Notes: a model not told the origin generated them from the sequence alone. A DNA stretch of 7,289 nucleotides from Rhodospirillales bacterium (GCA_018664265.1 JABJOR010000448.1:1-7289); one strand, 5' to 3'. Counted from the stretch's first letter, positions 1 to 6,668 are shown. Program-made: numbers and translations.

Positions 1-1720
1 CCATAATCTTGGTCTGGATACGGTGCTGTTCCATGGTGTTATGGGTCCAGTTAGAAACATCTGCCGCCGGGGTTACTAGTATGATCTTACAGCCGTCGGC
101 ATGAAGCTTTTCAGCCATCAGTCCGCCCATGTAATAATGATCATCATCAAACACCAAGACGGTGCCTTCAAGTTTTGCGCCAGCAATAATATCATCCGGT
201 GTAAACACAGAGGCATTTTCAAAGCCTTCAACAGGATAATGATTAGCACGCCCCACACCATCTTTGCGCCAGGATGACCCGGTAGCCAGAACCACATGAT
301 CTGATTCAAACTCAAGCACCTGATCAGCGCTTAGATGACTATCAAGGTAAATTTCAACGTTGACCATCTTGGCTAATTGCAATTCGCGATAGTCGCGAAC
401 ACGCGCCCATTCTGAAAGGCCCGGCAAGCGACTTTCATTGGTTACACGCCCGCCTATTTCCGTGGTCGCTTCGGCCAGTGTCACACCATATCCACGCTGT
501 CCCAAAGCCCGCGCACATTCCAACCCGGCTGGACCGGCACCTACAACAAGAACAGAGTCTTCGCTTTGATTGGCAGGGATATTTTCCGGATGCCACCCCT
601 TACGCCATTCTTCTGCCATGGTGGGGTTTTGCGTACAACGCAGAGGCGTTGCCCGGAAATCACCAGTGACACAGATATTACAACCAATACATTCGCGGAT
701 ATCCTCCGGACGTCCTTCTTCAATTTTCTTGGGCAGGAATGGATCGGCAATGGAAGGCCGTGCAGCGCCGATCATATCCAGATGTCCACTCTTGATCATC
801 GAGACCATCATGTCAGGGGATGTAAAGCGACCAACGCCAACAACAGGCTTGTTGGTTACCTGCTTAACAAACGCTGAGTAAGATTGCTGGTGATTTTGTT
901 CAAAAAACCGCGACGTGGTCGAATCATTAGACCAGTCACTGAGGTTCACATCCCAAAGATCGGGCACCTCCGCGATCATTTCCACAAGGTCGCGCGCTTC
1001 CCCGTCACAGGTAATGCCTTCGCTGCCCATCAACTCATCTATGGTAAATCGCACAGCAACGGCGCAGGTGTCACCAACCGCGTTTTTAATATCCGAGAGA
1101 ATTTCACGCATCAAACGTGAACGGTTTTCCAGCGAACCACCGTATTCATCAATGCGGTGATTATGACGCCGCGACAGAAAGTGTGTCTGTATGGTTTCGC
1201 CATGACTGCAATAATCATAAATAATATCAAACCCGGCCTTCTTTGCCCGGCGTGCAGCATCCACATGCCAGCGTCGCAGGTTTTTGATGTCGGTCTTATC
1301 CATAGCGCGGGCAGAAACAGGATCATACCCTTCACAGGGAGTATGGGACGGAGCCATAGGGACTTCACGGCTGTAGAGATTAGCCGACACGAAAGCCGTA
1401 TAGGCTGGCTGGAACCCGGCCAAACCACCGTGCTCATGAACTTTTTCCACCATTTTGGCAAAGGCCGGGATATCCCTATCGTCCCACATGCGCCCTTCCG
1501 GGATCGGGCTTTGTTCTGAAGAATGGTGAATTTCCACCTCTTCCGTGCAAACAACAGACCAGCCACCTTCGGCTTTTACACCGCGCATTCCTGCCAGACT
1601 TGATGGATAAGCATGCCCCATGCCATTACAATGAGGGACCTGATAGAACCGATTCTTCGCAGTTACCGGGCCAATTTTAACTGGCTCGAATAAGATGTCG
1701 TAGCGGGGGTCTCTGGTCAC
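1..1720 (-). CDS. TMADH/histamine-dehydrogenase-like iron-sulfur flavoprotein, C-terminus off the window
   Basis: Probable cytoplasmic amine dehydrogenase that oxidatively deaminates or demethylates an amine and passes electrons through FMN and a [4Fe-4S] cluster. There are 573 codons before the left edge; trimethylamine dehydrogenase (TMADH) has about 730, so roughly 155 residues are missing. Seen in order: an N-terminal TIM barrel beginning DPRYDILFEPVKIGP; QVPHC with Cys31 at the 6-S-cysteinyl-FMN position; Tyr170 and His173 (YCSH) and Asp266 at the catalytic positions; cluster ligands Cys344, Cys347, Cys350 and Cys362 (CIGCNIC...CTQN); and a dinucleotide fold VVGAGPAG near 392-399. TMADH cage residues Tyr60, Trp264 and Trp355 correspond to Glu61, Trp263 and Asp354. 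The GTG start is the only choice: the nearest upstream in-frame codon of note is the TAA of tetR, five codons before it. GAAAGAG at 1728-1734 is the likely ribosome site. The family is secure; the substrate is not. No ETF gene is visible. Confidence 0.93.
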   Translation of the reverse strand, partial: MTRDPRYDILFEPVKIGPVTAKNRFYQVPHCNGMGHAYPSSLAGMRGVKAEGGWSVVCTEEVEIHHSSEQSPIPEGRMWDDRDIPAFAKMVEKVHEHGGLAGFQPAYTAFVSANLYSREVPMAPSHTPCEGYDPVSARAMDKTDIKNLRRWHVDAARRAKKAGFDIIYDYCSHGETIQTHFLSRRHNHRIDEYGGSLENRSRLMREILSDIKNAVGDTCAVAVRFTIDELMGSEGITCDGEARDLVEMIAEVPDLWDVNLSDWSNDSTTSRFFEQNHQQSYSAFVKQVTNKPVVGVGRFTSPDMMVSMIKSGHLDMIGAARPSIADPFLPKKIEEGRPEDIRECIGCNICVTGDFRATPLRCTQNPTMAEEWRKGWHPENIPANQSEDSVLVVGAGPAGLECARALGQRGYGVTLAEATTEIGGRVTNESRLPGLSEWARVRDYRELQLAKMVNVEIYLDSHLSADQVLEFESDHVVLATGSSWRKDGVGRANHYPVEGFENASVFTPDDIIAGAKLEGTVLVFDDDHYYMGGLMAEKLHADGCKIILVTPAADVSNWTHNTMEQHRIQTKIM

Positions 1721-1735
1721 GGAAGAACTCTTTCT

Positions 1736-2389
1736 TTATTTGGTGATGGGTAGCCGGGGAAAATGCTTTGGAAATACATCAGAAAGATATGCGAAACAGT
1801 CATTTTTGGCGGTTTCTCGATTTAGCATTTTAGGGTAGAGCAATAACTGGAGCCACAGGCCATCAATGACAGCCTCAATTCTTCGCGCCGTTGCTTCCGG
1901 ATCAACATGATCATAACCACCATCTTCTGCGATCTCACTGCATAATCGTTCCAGATTGGCAAGGCGTTGATCATCGTAATCATTGTGGACTTCCAGATAA
2001 TTCGGGCGGTATTTTGCTTGCCCCCAGAACGCAAACCAGACGGCTAGTTTCTTTTGTGAACAAATTTTCGGGTGAAAGTCTGCCCCGACAAGGCCAGTCA
2101 GTTGTTTTACCGGATCATCGCCACCATTTTTCACTGCCGAATGCCATTGGTCATAATGTTCTTGAGCCAAATACCCAAGTGTTTCGACGTATAATGTTTC
2201 CTTGTTGGTAAAGTGAAAATTGACGACGCCGTGCGAAAGGTTGGCACCTTTTGTCACTGTCGACAGAGTTGTCGCTGAGAATCCACGGATGGAAATAGAA
2301 TCGATCGTTGCCTCGATCAATTGCTGACGCCGGGCTTCACGAGTAGCCGTTCGTTTTTTTTCCGGTTTTTTCTCAGCACTCAACGTCAT
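1736..2389 (-). CDS. BetI-like TetR-family transcriptional repressor
   Basis: DNA-binding repressor of 217 residues, a normal TetR length. A basic N-terminal tail (to about residue 21) leads into the helix-turn-helix near 41-60 (TTLSTVTKGANLSHGVVNFHF), followed by the usual NKETLY. The ligand domain has features I associate with BetI, the choline-responsive repressor: an FWGQ-type segment around residues 118-124 and IDGLWL at 175-180. A methylated amine or choline-like inducer is therefore plausible but only inferred. An upstream in-frame TTG at 2407 would add six residues, but AAAGGA at 2396-2401 lies six bases before the ATG at 2389, so I take that start. The gene sits between the transporter and dehydrogenase genes, 59 bp after the ATPase and 15 bp before the dehydrogenase, so it is probably co-transcribed and self-limiting. 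Likely targets are the dyads at 6625-6684. Confidence 0.93.
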   Translation of the reverse strand: MTLSAEKKPEKKRTATREARRQQLIEATIDSISIRGFSATTLSTVTKGANLSHGVVNFHFTNKETLYVETLGYLAQEHYDQWHSAVKNGGDDPVKQLTGLVGADFHPKICSQKKLAVWFAFWGQAKYRPNYLEVHNDYDDQRLANLERLCSEIAEDGGYDHVDPEATARRIEAVIDGLWLQLLLYPKMLNRETAKNDCFAYLSDVFPKHFPRLPITK

Positions 2390-2395
2390 TTCGCA

Positions 2396-2401
2396 TCCTT
2401 T
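2396..2401 (-). promoter_or_regulatory. Ribosome binding site deciding the tetR start
   Basis: On the minus strand AAAGGA stands six bases before the ATG at 2389. It lies inside the longer reading frame that would begin at the TTG at 2407, so it argues for the shorter protein. Confidence 0.75.
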
Positions 2402-2411
2402 GTTCAAGCTT

Positions 2412-2450
2412 GATAACGGCGCATACTATCGCAGGCGTGCGCCCTCTATC
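2412..2450. repeat. Imperfect dyad between the ATPase gene and tetR
   Basis: GGCGCA at 2418-2423 and TGCGCC at 2438-2443 are inverted copies separated by 14 bp, with flanking GATA (2412-2415) and TATC (2447-2450) extending the symmetry across small mismatches. It starts at the ATPase stop codon and fills most of the gap before tetR. No T-run follows it on the minus strand, so it is not a classical terminator. It could be an RNA hairpin that tunes tetR expression, a protein site, or chance. Confidence 0.3.
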
Positions 2451-3546
2451 AATCCTCGTGCAAGATCACCATGGCGTCATCTTCCCATGATAGCCATACC
2501 TGGCCTTGGTGTGTTTGTGTGACATCATGGGTACGGTCCATATTTTGCGCAGAAACAGCAACAGGTTTGTCTACACCATTTACACGCACATAGAAATGGC
2601 TTCTGTCACCCAAGTATGCAGCCGCATCCGTTGTTCCTTCAATCGCGTTTCCACTAGCTGGTTTTTCAATAGAAATCGAGAACTTTTCAGGGCGAATAGC
2701 GATCAAGACATTTTGGCCTTCTGAAAATTCGAGTTTTCCAGGTGCTGCAGAAAGTTTGCCTAATGGGCCAGCATCCATAGAAACCTTACCACCTGCAACA
2801 GATTCGGTGCGTGCATTAAAGAAATTCACGGTCCCGATAAAGTCAGCAACCTTGCGATTTTGCGGTGCTTCATAGAGCTGGTTTGGTGTATCAATTTGCA
2901 GATACTTACCTTCGGACATCACAGCGATTCGGTCTGACATGGTCAGGGCTTCTTCCTGATCATGGGTCACAAACACGAATGTGATACCAACAGAGCGTTG
3001 CAATGCACGAAGTTCGAGCTGCATCTGCTCACGCAATTGTTTATCAAGTGCGCCAAGAGGTTCATCAAGCAACAAAACCTTTGGTCGTTTGATCAAAGCG
3101 CGGGCCAATGCGACACGCTGGCGTTCACCACCGGACAGCTGCGTTGATTGGCGATCGCCGTATCCCTGAAGCTTGATCAGTTCCAGCATCTCGTCAACTT
3201 TGAATTCCATTTCAGCTTTTGAAAGTTTGTCGTTGCGCAAACCGTAACCGATATTCTGGCTAACGCTCAGATGCGGAAAAATCGCGTAACTTTGAAAAAC
3301 CATGTTTACTGGACGATGGTTTGCAGCAACGGAAGACATTGGCTGTCCATCGATAAAAATCTCACCAAAGGTCGGGAACTCGAACCCTGCAAGCATTCTC
3401 AGTAGAGTTGTTTTTCCGCAGCCGGATGGACCAAGCAAGGAAAAAAACTCACCCTTGGCAATATCAATGCTGACCTGATCGACGGCGTGGACATCACCGA
3501 AATGCTTGCTGACGTCACGAATTGAGATAAAGGAATCGTCTTGCAC
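2449..3546 (-). CDS. ABC transporter ATP-binding subunit, PotA/PotG family
   Basis: ATP-hydrolysing subunit that powers the importer from the cytoplasmic face of the membrane; 365 residues, typical for PotA/PotG. Numbered from the GTG start: Walker A GPSGCGKT at 39-46, Q-loop Gln85 (VFQSYAIFPH), ABC signature LSGGERQ at 137-143, Walker B VLLLDEP at 157-163, and switch His195 (VTHDQEEA). The last roughly 100 residues, including an AIRPEK segment, form the C-terminal TOBE-type domain of this subfamily. All catalytic motifs are intact. An in-frame ATG at 3600 would add 18 residues but overlaps the permease gene by 49 bp and has no ribosome site. The GTG at 3546 follows the permease stop by five bases and has GTGGAG upstream. 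It is the fourth gene of the transport operon. The family assignment is firm; the substrate cannot be read from this subunit. Confidence 0.97.
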   Translation of the reverse strand: MQDDSFISIRDVSKHFGDVHAVDQVSIDIAKGEFFSLLGPSGCGKTTLLRMLAGFEFPTFGEIFIDGQPMSSVAANHRPVNMVFQSYAIFPHLSVSQNIGYGLRNDKLSKAEMEFKVDEMLELIKLQGYGDRQSTQLSGGERQRVALARALIKRPKVLLLDEPLGALDKQLREQMQLELRALQRSVGITFVFVTHDQEEALTMSDRIAVMSEGKYLQIDTPNQLYEAPQNRKVADFIGTVNFFNARTESVAGGKVSMDAGPLGKLSAAPGKLEFSEGQNVLIAIRPEKFSISIEKPASGNAIEGTTDAAAYLGDRSHFYVRVNGVDKPVAVSAQNMDRTHDVTQTHQGQVWLSWEDDAMVILHED

Positions 3547-3551
3547 GAGAG

Positions 3552-4358
3552 TTATACTCCACTTGAGGTTTTTATTTGAGTGCCGCGTCTTCTGAACCAT
3601 TCAGCAAAATAAACGAGAACAAAGGACACAACGAGAATCATGGCACCCAACGCGAGCACGCGGGGTAATGTATTGGGGAATCGCAACTGGCTCCACATAT
3701 ATACTGGCAAGGTAGGCTCGCTCCCTCCCAGGAAACTGGCCAGAATAAATTCATCGAATGAGATGGTAAATGTCAGAAGCAGACTAGCAATAATGCCCGG
3801 TAGAATAAGCGGGAATGTAACACGCCAGAACGTCATCCATGCCCCTTCGCCCAGATCAAACGAAGCTTCTTCCATAGATTTGTCAAAGCCTTCCAGCCGC
3901 GAAATCATAATCCACATGGAAAATGCAGCGCACATTGGGACATGGGCAATAGCGATTGTGAAAAGCGACAACGTTACCCCGATCATGTTGGCAATGATCA
4001 AAAGCGCAACACCAACAATAATTCCGGGAACCACCAGAGGCGTCATGATGAAGCTCATCACTGGTGCCTTACCCGGCATCCTGTAACGGGTTACTGCTTT
4101 GGCAGCAAGGGTACCGAGTGCCGTGCTTAAAATAGCGACCGGAACCCCAACTTTGAAGCTGTTCTTCAAGGATGACATCAACCCGTCAGATTGAAAGGCT
4201 TCATAATACCATTGCATCGTGAATCCTTTAAGCGGGAATGCAACGTAAATTGAATCATTGAATGAGAACAACGGTAAAAAGAGCACTGGTATGTATACAA
4301 ATGCCAGATAAGAAACCGCAAACACCCCAAGCGCTCCAAATTTATTTTTCGTGCTCAT
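3552..4358 (-). CDS. ABC transporter permease, PotC/PotI family
   Basis: Inner-membrane channel subunit of 268 residues, the usual PotC/PotI size. The N-terminal segment and following periplasmic stretch (FSFNDSIYVAFPLKGFTMQWY, about residues 31-51) are typical of this subfamily. About six membrane segments are visible, near residues 10-32, 68-90, 102-124, 130-152, 184-206 and 235-255. The EAA loop that docks on the ATPase is EEASFDLGEG to FPLILPG at about 163-188. I choose the ATG at 4358, which overlaps the stop of the upstream permease as ATGA and has AAGGA at 4369-4373, over the in-frame GTG at 4391, which would add 11 residues. The overlap indicates translational coupling and 1:1 production of the two permeases. 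Confidence 0.96.
   Translation of the reverse strand: MSTKNKFGALGVFAVSYLAFVYIPVLFLPLFSFNDSIYVAFPLKGFTMQWYYEAFQSDGLMSSLKNSFKVGVPVAILSTALGTLAAKAVTRYRMPGKAPVMSFIMTPLVVPGIIVGVALLIIANMIGVTLSLFTIAIAHVPMCAAFSMWIMISRLEGFDKSMEEASFDLGEGAWMTFWRVTFPLILPGIIASLLLTFTISFDEFILASFLGGSEPTLPVYMWSQLRFPNTLPRVLALGAMILVVSFVLVYFAEWFRRRGTQIKTSSGV
3557..3562 (-). promoter_or_regulatory. Ribosome binding site deciding the ATPase GTG start
   Basis: GTGGAG on the minus strand lies ten bases before the GTG at 3546, inside the last codons of the permease gene. The alternative ATG at 3600 is preceded by a T-rich stretch without a purine run. This supports the shorter protein and translational coupling to the permease. Confidence 0.6.
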
Positions 4359-5290
4359 AGATCTTGCGTCCTTATGCGTTTGGTAAACCACAGGAAGGCA
4401 CAGACAATGCCCGTGATTGCCATCAATGAAATAACCGAAAGCGCCGCGCCCATTGGCCAGTTATTGGCTTTGGCAAACTGTAGCTGAATCAAATTACCGA
4501 TCATCAACCCCTTGGGGCCGCCCACAAGCGCAGGGGTTACAAAGTCACCCACTGTCGGAATAAAGACCAGTAGACTGGCAGCAACAACGCCAGCCATTGA
4601 TAGTGGCAGTGTAATTCTAAAAAATCGCTGTCTCGGAGTATCCCCCAAATCAGTCGCTGCTTCTAATAAGGAGCGATCAATTTTTTCCAGAGAGACATAA
4701 ATCGGCAATATGGCAAATGCAGCCCATGCATGTGCCAACGTGACCACAACAGCAAACGGATTATAGAGAATGAATTCCAGAGGTGCTTCAATCCAGCCAA
4801 GCTCAGCAAGACCTGAATTGACCACACCGTTATACCCGAGAATAATCTTCCAGGCGAAAACGCGGAGCAGGTAACTGGTCCAAAATGGAACTGTTATCAA
4901 GATGATCCAGATAAGTTTATTCTTGGTAACCCGGAAGGCAATAAAATATGCCATCGGATATGCCAACAGAACTGTTAGAATGGTCACGAACCCTGAAATT
5001 TTGATCGAGCGCCATAATAAATTCTGATAATTTCCTTTCTCAAGGAACGTTATGTAATTGTCAAAGACAAAGCCGGGAGTGAAATCCAGCAGATGCTGTG
5101 TCCAGAAACTCACAACAAAAAGGAATAAAACAGGAGCGCCCAGCGCAACTATCATGATGAGTAACGTTGGTGACAGCATTACATAGCCACGGAATGGCTC
5201 GCTACGCAGGTACATACTTTTTAACCACTGGAATGGACCAGTAGTTTTCTTCGCGACTGAATCAGGCAACGCCAAAGAGCGATCGACCAT
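4355..5290 (-). CDS. ABC transporter permease, PotB/PotH family
   Basis: Inner-membrane channel subunit of 311 residues that pairs with the PotC-like permease. A cytoplasmic N-terminal tail of about 35 residues is followed by about six membrane segments, roughly 38-62, 97-119, 126-150, 178-200, 236-258 and 282-304. The EAA loop is at about 210-234 (EAATDLGDTPRQRFFRITLP). The stretch PFWTSYLLRVFAWKIIL (about 135-151) is characteristic of PotB/PotH proteins. The ATG at 5290 is preceded by only a modest AGG about nine bases upstream, weaker than the sites of its neighbours. It is separated from the solute-binding gene by 119 bp that hold a hairpin and an AT-rich palindrome, so its level may be set apart from that of the binding protein. 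Confidence 0.96.
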   Translation of the reverse strand: MVDRSLALPDSVAKKTTGPFQWLKSMYLRSEPFRGYVMLSPTLLIMIVALGAPVLFLFVVSFWTQHLLDFTPGFVFDNYITFLEKGNYQNLLWRSIKISGFVTILTVLLAYPMAYFIAFRVTKNKLIWIILITVPFWTSYLLRVFAWKIILGYNGVVNSGLAELGWIEAPLEFILYNPFAVVVTLAHAWAAFAILPIYVSLEKIDRSLLEAATDLGDTPRQRFFRITLPLSMAGVVAASLLVFIPTVGDFVTPALVGGPKGLMIGNLIQLQFAKANNWPMGAALSVISLMAITGIVCAFLWFTKRIRTQDL

Positions 5291-5316
5291 TACTAAATAC
5301 CTAAACTATCGATGTG

Positions 5317-5332
5317 TTGTTATATATAACAA
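5317..5332. repeat. Perfect 16-bp AT-rich palindrome upstream of the permease gene
   Basis: TTGTTATATATAACAA reads the same on both strands and lies 27-42 bp upstream of the permease ATG. It could be a protein-binding site, an internal promoter element (it contains TATATA), or a small RNA hairpin. Nothing else in the window repeats it. Confidence 0.4.
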
Positions 5333-5350
5333 GAAAATGTTCTTAAAGCA

Positions 5351-5394
5351 CACCTGTCCGGGGTGGACAGAAAGAAAACCACCCCGAACAGATA
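5351..5394 (-). terminator. Strong hairpin after the solute-binding gene, likely a stabiliser or partial terminator
   Basis: Arms at 5354-5366 (CTGTCCGGGGTGG) and 5379-5391 (CCACCCCGAACAG) enclose a 12-base loop. The single mismatch becomes a G-U pair in the minus-strand RNA, giving 13 continuous pairs, and wobble pairs extend the stem outward to 5351/5394. It begins 16-19 bases past the solute-binding stop codon. No clean U-run follows on the minus strand (TGCTTTAAGAACATTTTC), so full termination is unlikely. Hairpins here commonly protect the message of the binding protein and lower read-through into the permease genes. Confidence 0.65.
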
Positions 5395-5409
5395 CACATA
5401 ATACATCCC

Positions 5410-6525
5410 TTACATTGAAGAGATCAGATCGCCCCAATCACGATTGATCTTCTGCTCAATTTCTTCGGTTTGAGCTTCAAGGAATGTTCCGGAGGCAAGG
5501 ATGGTCATTGCATCTTTTGCCAAACCGCGTGCGGCGAGATCTTCTTCGCTAACCAGATCAAAAGTCTTACCGTTTGCGTGACCATAACCGTAATCTTCAA
5601 CCAGGAACTTGCCACAATCTGTGCCAAGCATGGCGTCAATCAAGTCATGAGCCTTATCGTAATGAGGCGCATCAGCAGTCAATACCACACCACATACCCA
5701 AGTCAGGCCGCCTTCTTTAACATTAGCGAATTTCACAGGGACGCCCTGTGCAAGAAGTGCCGTAGGTGAGCTATTCCAGGTCATTGCAGCAACAATTTCG
5801 CCAGAAGCAAGAGCCTGCTCAACCGTGGTCATATCACTCTGACGGAAGCGCAGCAGATCCTGCTGTTTCTTCAAGAGATCAAGAACGGTTACAAAATCTT
5901 CTTCTTTCAGGTTTTTGGTATCGATACCGGCATAAATAGCGGCACACCACCAGGAATCTTCGGCAGCATCAATAATTGACAAGCGGCCAGCATACTTTTC
6001 ATTCCAAAGCATTCCCCAGGATTCTTCCTGACCTTCAAGATCGTACAAGTCTGTACGATAGGTAACAGATGTCTGACCCCATTCGAAAGGAACAAACCAC
6101 TGTTCGCCATCGAACTGTGTACCTGGCACAGATTGCAGAGCAGGAACCACATCATTCCAGTTAGAAAGTTTTGCGGTGTCGATTGCCTGCAAGATACCTG
6201 CACTTTTCCAACGAGGAACGTTGTTGCTGCAAGGATGCATAACGTCAACCTGGAAGCCTGCACGAACTTTTGTGAAGGATTCTTCTGCATCACCGAAAAT
6301 TGGCGTTTCAGGAGCAGCGCCATGCTTTTCTACATAAGCAGGCCAAATTTCAGGAATGTCGTAACCTGACCATGTGTAATAGATGGCTTCATCGCCAGCT
6401 TGGCTAGATTTTGTTGTCATTGGCATAACGGCTGTAGTCAGACCGACTGCTGCCAATGCCTTGTTAAAATCACGGCGACTGAGGTTGCCGTCTTTCATTC
6501 TTTTGATTGTATCTTTGATATCCAT
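5410..6525 (-). CDS. Tat-exported periplasmic solute-binding protein, PotD/PotF-like
   Basis: Periplasmic receptor of 371 residues that captures the amine and delivers it to the permeases. It begins with a twin-arginine signal: SRRDFNK at 16-22, a mild hydrophobic stretch, and a probable cut after SQA at residue 43. The mature part starts as PotF-type proteins do, with a WSGY motif at 52-55 that matches PotF WSDY. Comparing from memory, PotF putrescine ligands Asp39, Asp247 and Asp278 correspond here to Gly54, Ser253 and Cys278, whereas the pocket region is rich in Trp (52, 149, 192/193, 250, 276). This suggests an aromatic cage for a methylated or singly charged amine more than a diamine site, but that is inference. 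The ATG at 6525 has AGGGAG and GGAAAG upstream. It is the first gene of the transport operon and lies just downstream of the dyads. Confidence 0.93.
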   Translation of the reverse strand: MDIKDTIKRMKDGNLSRRDFNKALAAVGLTTAVMPMTTKSSQAGDEAIYYTWSGYDIPEIWPAYVEKHGAAPETPIFGDAEESFTKVRAGFQVDVMHPCSNNVPRWKSAGILQAIDTAKLSNWNDVVPALQSVPGTQFDGEQWFVPFEWGQTSVTYRTDLYDLEGQEESWGMLWNEKYAGRLSIIDAAEDSWWCAAIYAGIDTKNLKEEDFVTVLDLLKKQQDLLRFRQSDMTTVEQALASGEIVAAMTWNSSPTALLAQGVPVKFANVKEGGLTWVCGVVLTADAPHYDKAHDLIDAMLGTDCGKFLVEDYGYGHANGKTFDLVSEEDLAARGLAKDAMTILASGTFLEAQTEEIEQKINRDWGDLISSM

Positions 6526-6561
6526 ATTCTTTCCATCTCCCTGATAAGGTTGAAGCGCGTT

Positions 6562-6586
6562 TATGTGAAAAAACAGCCTTCACATA
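6562..6586 (-). repeat. Dyad in the 5' leader of the solute-binding gene
   Basis: TATGTGAA at 6562-6569 and TTCACATA at 6579-6586 are perfect 8-bp inverted arms around a 9-base spacer, 37-61 bases before the start codon. In the minus-strand RNA this would be a short hairpin. It resembles a CRP site only superficially, because the gap between TGTGA and TCACA is 11 bp and not 6. Confidence 0.4.
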
Positions 6587-6609
6587 TTTCAATTCTTGAT
6601 CGTTATATT

Positions 6610-6640
6610 ATCATAGATTATTTTCTGACTAATCAGTCAA
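6610..6640 (-). promoter_or_regulatory. Candidate promoter of the transport operon
   Basis: On the minus strand TTGACT (6635-6640) could be a -35 box and TATGAT (6610-6615) a -10 box, with a 19-bp spacer that is longer than ideal. Transcription would begin near 6602, leaving a leader of about 77 bases. The -35 box lies inside the first dyad, the layout expected for repression by a TetR protein. Confidence 0.4.
6625..6640. promoter_or_regulatory. Candidate TetR operator, site 1
   Basis: CTGACTAATCAGTCAA contains the inverted arms TGACT and AGTCA around AATC. It matches site 2 at 14 of 16 positions and overlaps the candidate -35 box of the transport operon. Binding by the TetR protein of this locus is inferred from position and symmetry. 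Confidence 0.55.
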
Positions 6641-6668
6641 CTTATTTTATGTTTCAAGCAAAATTTAT

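Noticed and set aside
1157..1519. Plus-strand open frame of about 120 codons opposite the dehydrogenase gene
   Set aside because: The minus-strand frame there encodes a continuous TMADH-like protein with catalytic residues; the opposite frame has no recognisable protein character and no ribosome site of note.
1..1720. Naming the enzyme trimethylamine or dimethylamine dehydrogenase
   Set aside because: Cofactor and catalytic residues match, but the substrate cage does not: Glu61 and Asp354 replace aromatic residues.
1716..1738. Read-through fusion of TetR and dehydrogenase
   Set aside because: The two genes are in the same frame with only a TAA and five codons between them, but TAA is an efficient stop, both proteins have normal termini, and a GAAAGAG site precedes the GTG.
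2390..2407. TTG start six codons upstream for the TetR regulator
   Set aside because: The ideal AAAGGA ribosome site lies inside that extension, six bases before the ATG at 2389; the TTG itself has no comparable site.
3547..3600. ATG start at 3600 for the ABC ATPase
   Set aside because: It overlaps the permease gene by 49 bp, lacks a ribosome site, and adds 18 residues that do not look like a PotA N-terminus. The GTG at 3546 has GTGGAG upstream.
4359..4391. GTG start at 4391 for the second permease
   Set aside because: The ATG at 4358 forms an ATGA overlap with the upstream stop and has AAGGA ten bases before it; the extra 11 residues lie wholly inside the preceding gene.
5410..6525. Naming the receptor PotF or PotD (putrescine or spermidine binding)
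   Set aside because: The key acidic ligands of PotF are not conserved, so the family is kept and the substrate name is withheld.
6564..6584. CRP-type site TGTGA...TCACA
   Set aside because: The spacer is 11 bp; CRP sites need 6. It is kept only as an unassigned dyad.
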